Assembly (NCBI GenBank): GCA_002508545.1
Contig: DAVH01000041.1
Span: forward strand, 1-5,250
Reading direction: 5' to 3'
DNA: 5,250 nt
DNA from: Methanomassiliicoccus sp. UBA6
GTDB taxonomy: Archaea; Thermoplasmatota; Thermoplasmata; Methanomassiliicoccales; Methanomassiliicoccaceae
The notes under the pieces are model-generated. The model worked only from the letters and a program-made list of their open reading frames with translations. It was not told where the DNA came from and ran no database searches. A program made the translations under genes and the position numbers. Each line of letters opens with the position of its first letter. Within the stretch, counting starts at the first letter, position 1. Shown here piece by piece: positions 5,107-5,250 of the stretch.

Positions 5107-5250
5107 TTATTTGGAGCGTCGGCATCTTAAGCTTATAAGCCCGGCGGTCGCCCCCGCTCCGACGCCGTTGTCGATGTTGACCACCGCCAGCCCGGGGGAG
5201 CACGATTGCAGCATGGAGAGGAGCGCTCCCTGCCCCTCCCCGCCCGCCCC
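5107..5250 (-). CDS. larB: Partial CDS (3' end): LarB, nickel-pincer cofactor synthase
   Basis: These are the last 47 codons of a gene entering from the right edge and ending in TAA at 5109-5107. The residues LLSMLQSCSPGLAVVNIDNG, followed by VGAGATAGLI, match the C-terminal signature of LarB (AIR-carboxylase/PurE-like family), which I know as LLxMLNSCAxGVxVVNIDNGFGA. LarB carboxylates the pyridinium ring of nicotinic acid adenine dinucleotide and releases AMP, the first step toward the nickel-pincer nucleotide used by LarA-type racemases and epimerases. Only the C-terminal end is visible, so intactness and the neighbouring lar genes cannot be judged. The gene ends 13 bases before the PolX-like start, close enough for read-through, although a TATA-like box for the next gene lies inside its last codons. 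Confidence 0.78.
   Translation of the reverse strand, partial: GAGGEGQGALLSMLQSCSPGLAVVNIDNGVGAGATAGLISLRCRRSK
5131..5140 (-). promoter_or_regulatory. Probable TATA box for the PolX-GNAT unit
   Basis: GCTTATAAGC, itself a perfect palindrome, is followed on the minus strand by TTAAG; this is the most AT-rich spot near the right edge. A start about 25 bases downstream would fall near 5110, leaving a leader of roughly 15-20 bases before the ATG at 5093. It lies within the last codons of the larB-like gene (it encodes part of GLISL). It may therefore act as an internal promoter, or may simply reflect codon choice. Confidence 0.45.

Noticed and set aside
5084..5107. Seven-codon upstream frame starting at ATG 5107 and ending at the fourth codon of the PolX-like gene
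   Set aside because: It overlaps the larB-like stop and would end in TGATG at an internal Met. It is too short and lacks support, so it is probably coincidence.
1..5250. CRISPR array, insertion sequence or other mobile element
   Set aside because: There are no regularly spaced repeats, no transposase or integrase frame and no terminal inverted repeats. All genes share one strand and similar composition.

Overview
This is a GC-rich window in which every supportable gene lies on the minus strand, so transcription runs from the right edge to the left. The gene set points to an archaeon: an isoprenoid-linked UbiA prenyltransferase, a geranylgeranyl-reductase-type flavoprotein, TATA-like promoters, Shine-Dalgarno sites and a probable TTG start. 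My guess is a GC-rich member of Thermoplasmatota, possibly Methanomassiliicoccales; this is inferred from overall character, not from a marker gene.

Layout in transcription order. (1) The right edge (5107-5250) holds the last 47 codons of a larB-type gene for nickel-pincer cofactor synthesis. (2) A 556-aa PolX-family protein (3423-5093) follows after 13 bases. It has the complete PolX architecture (helix-hairpin-helix, palm, PHP) but has lost the catalytic aspartates of the polymerase and four of the nine PHP metal ligands. (3) A 321-aa tandem GNAT acetyltransferase-like gene (2453-3418) starts 4 bases after the PolX stop and is clearly co-transcribed with it. (4) After a leader region with a TATA-like box, a perfect all-GC hairpin and a strong ribosome binding site comes a short geranylgeranyl-reductase-family flavoprotein. 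It is best started at a TTG (1325-2290), not at the ATG at 2416. (5) A 233-base gap with no gene (1092-1324) is followed by a UbiA-family membrane prenyltransferase (159-1091). (6) The stop of that gene overlaps by one base the ATG of a partial gene running off the left edge (1-159). Its N terminus resembles that of a trans-polyprenyl diphosphate synthase.

The left half therefore looks like an isoprenoid module: chain synthesis (tentative), transfer of the chain to an acceptor (UbiA), and saturation of the chain (reductase). It could make a membrane lipid or a prenylated redox carrier; the sequence does not say which. The right half is a separate transcription unit, PolX-like plus GNAT. The most notable observation is that the PolX-like protein appears to be degenerate at both of its active sites while its reading frame and fold motifs are intact.
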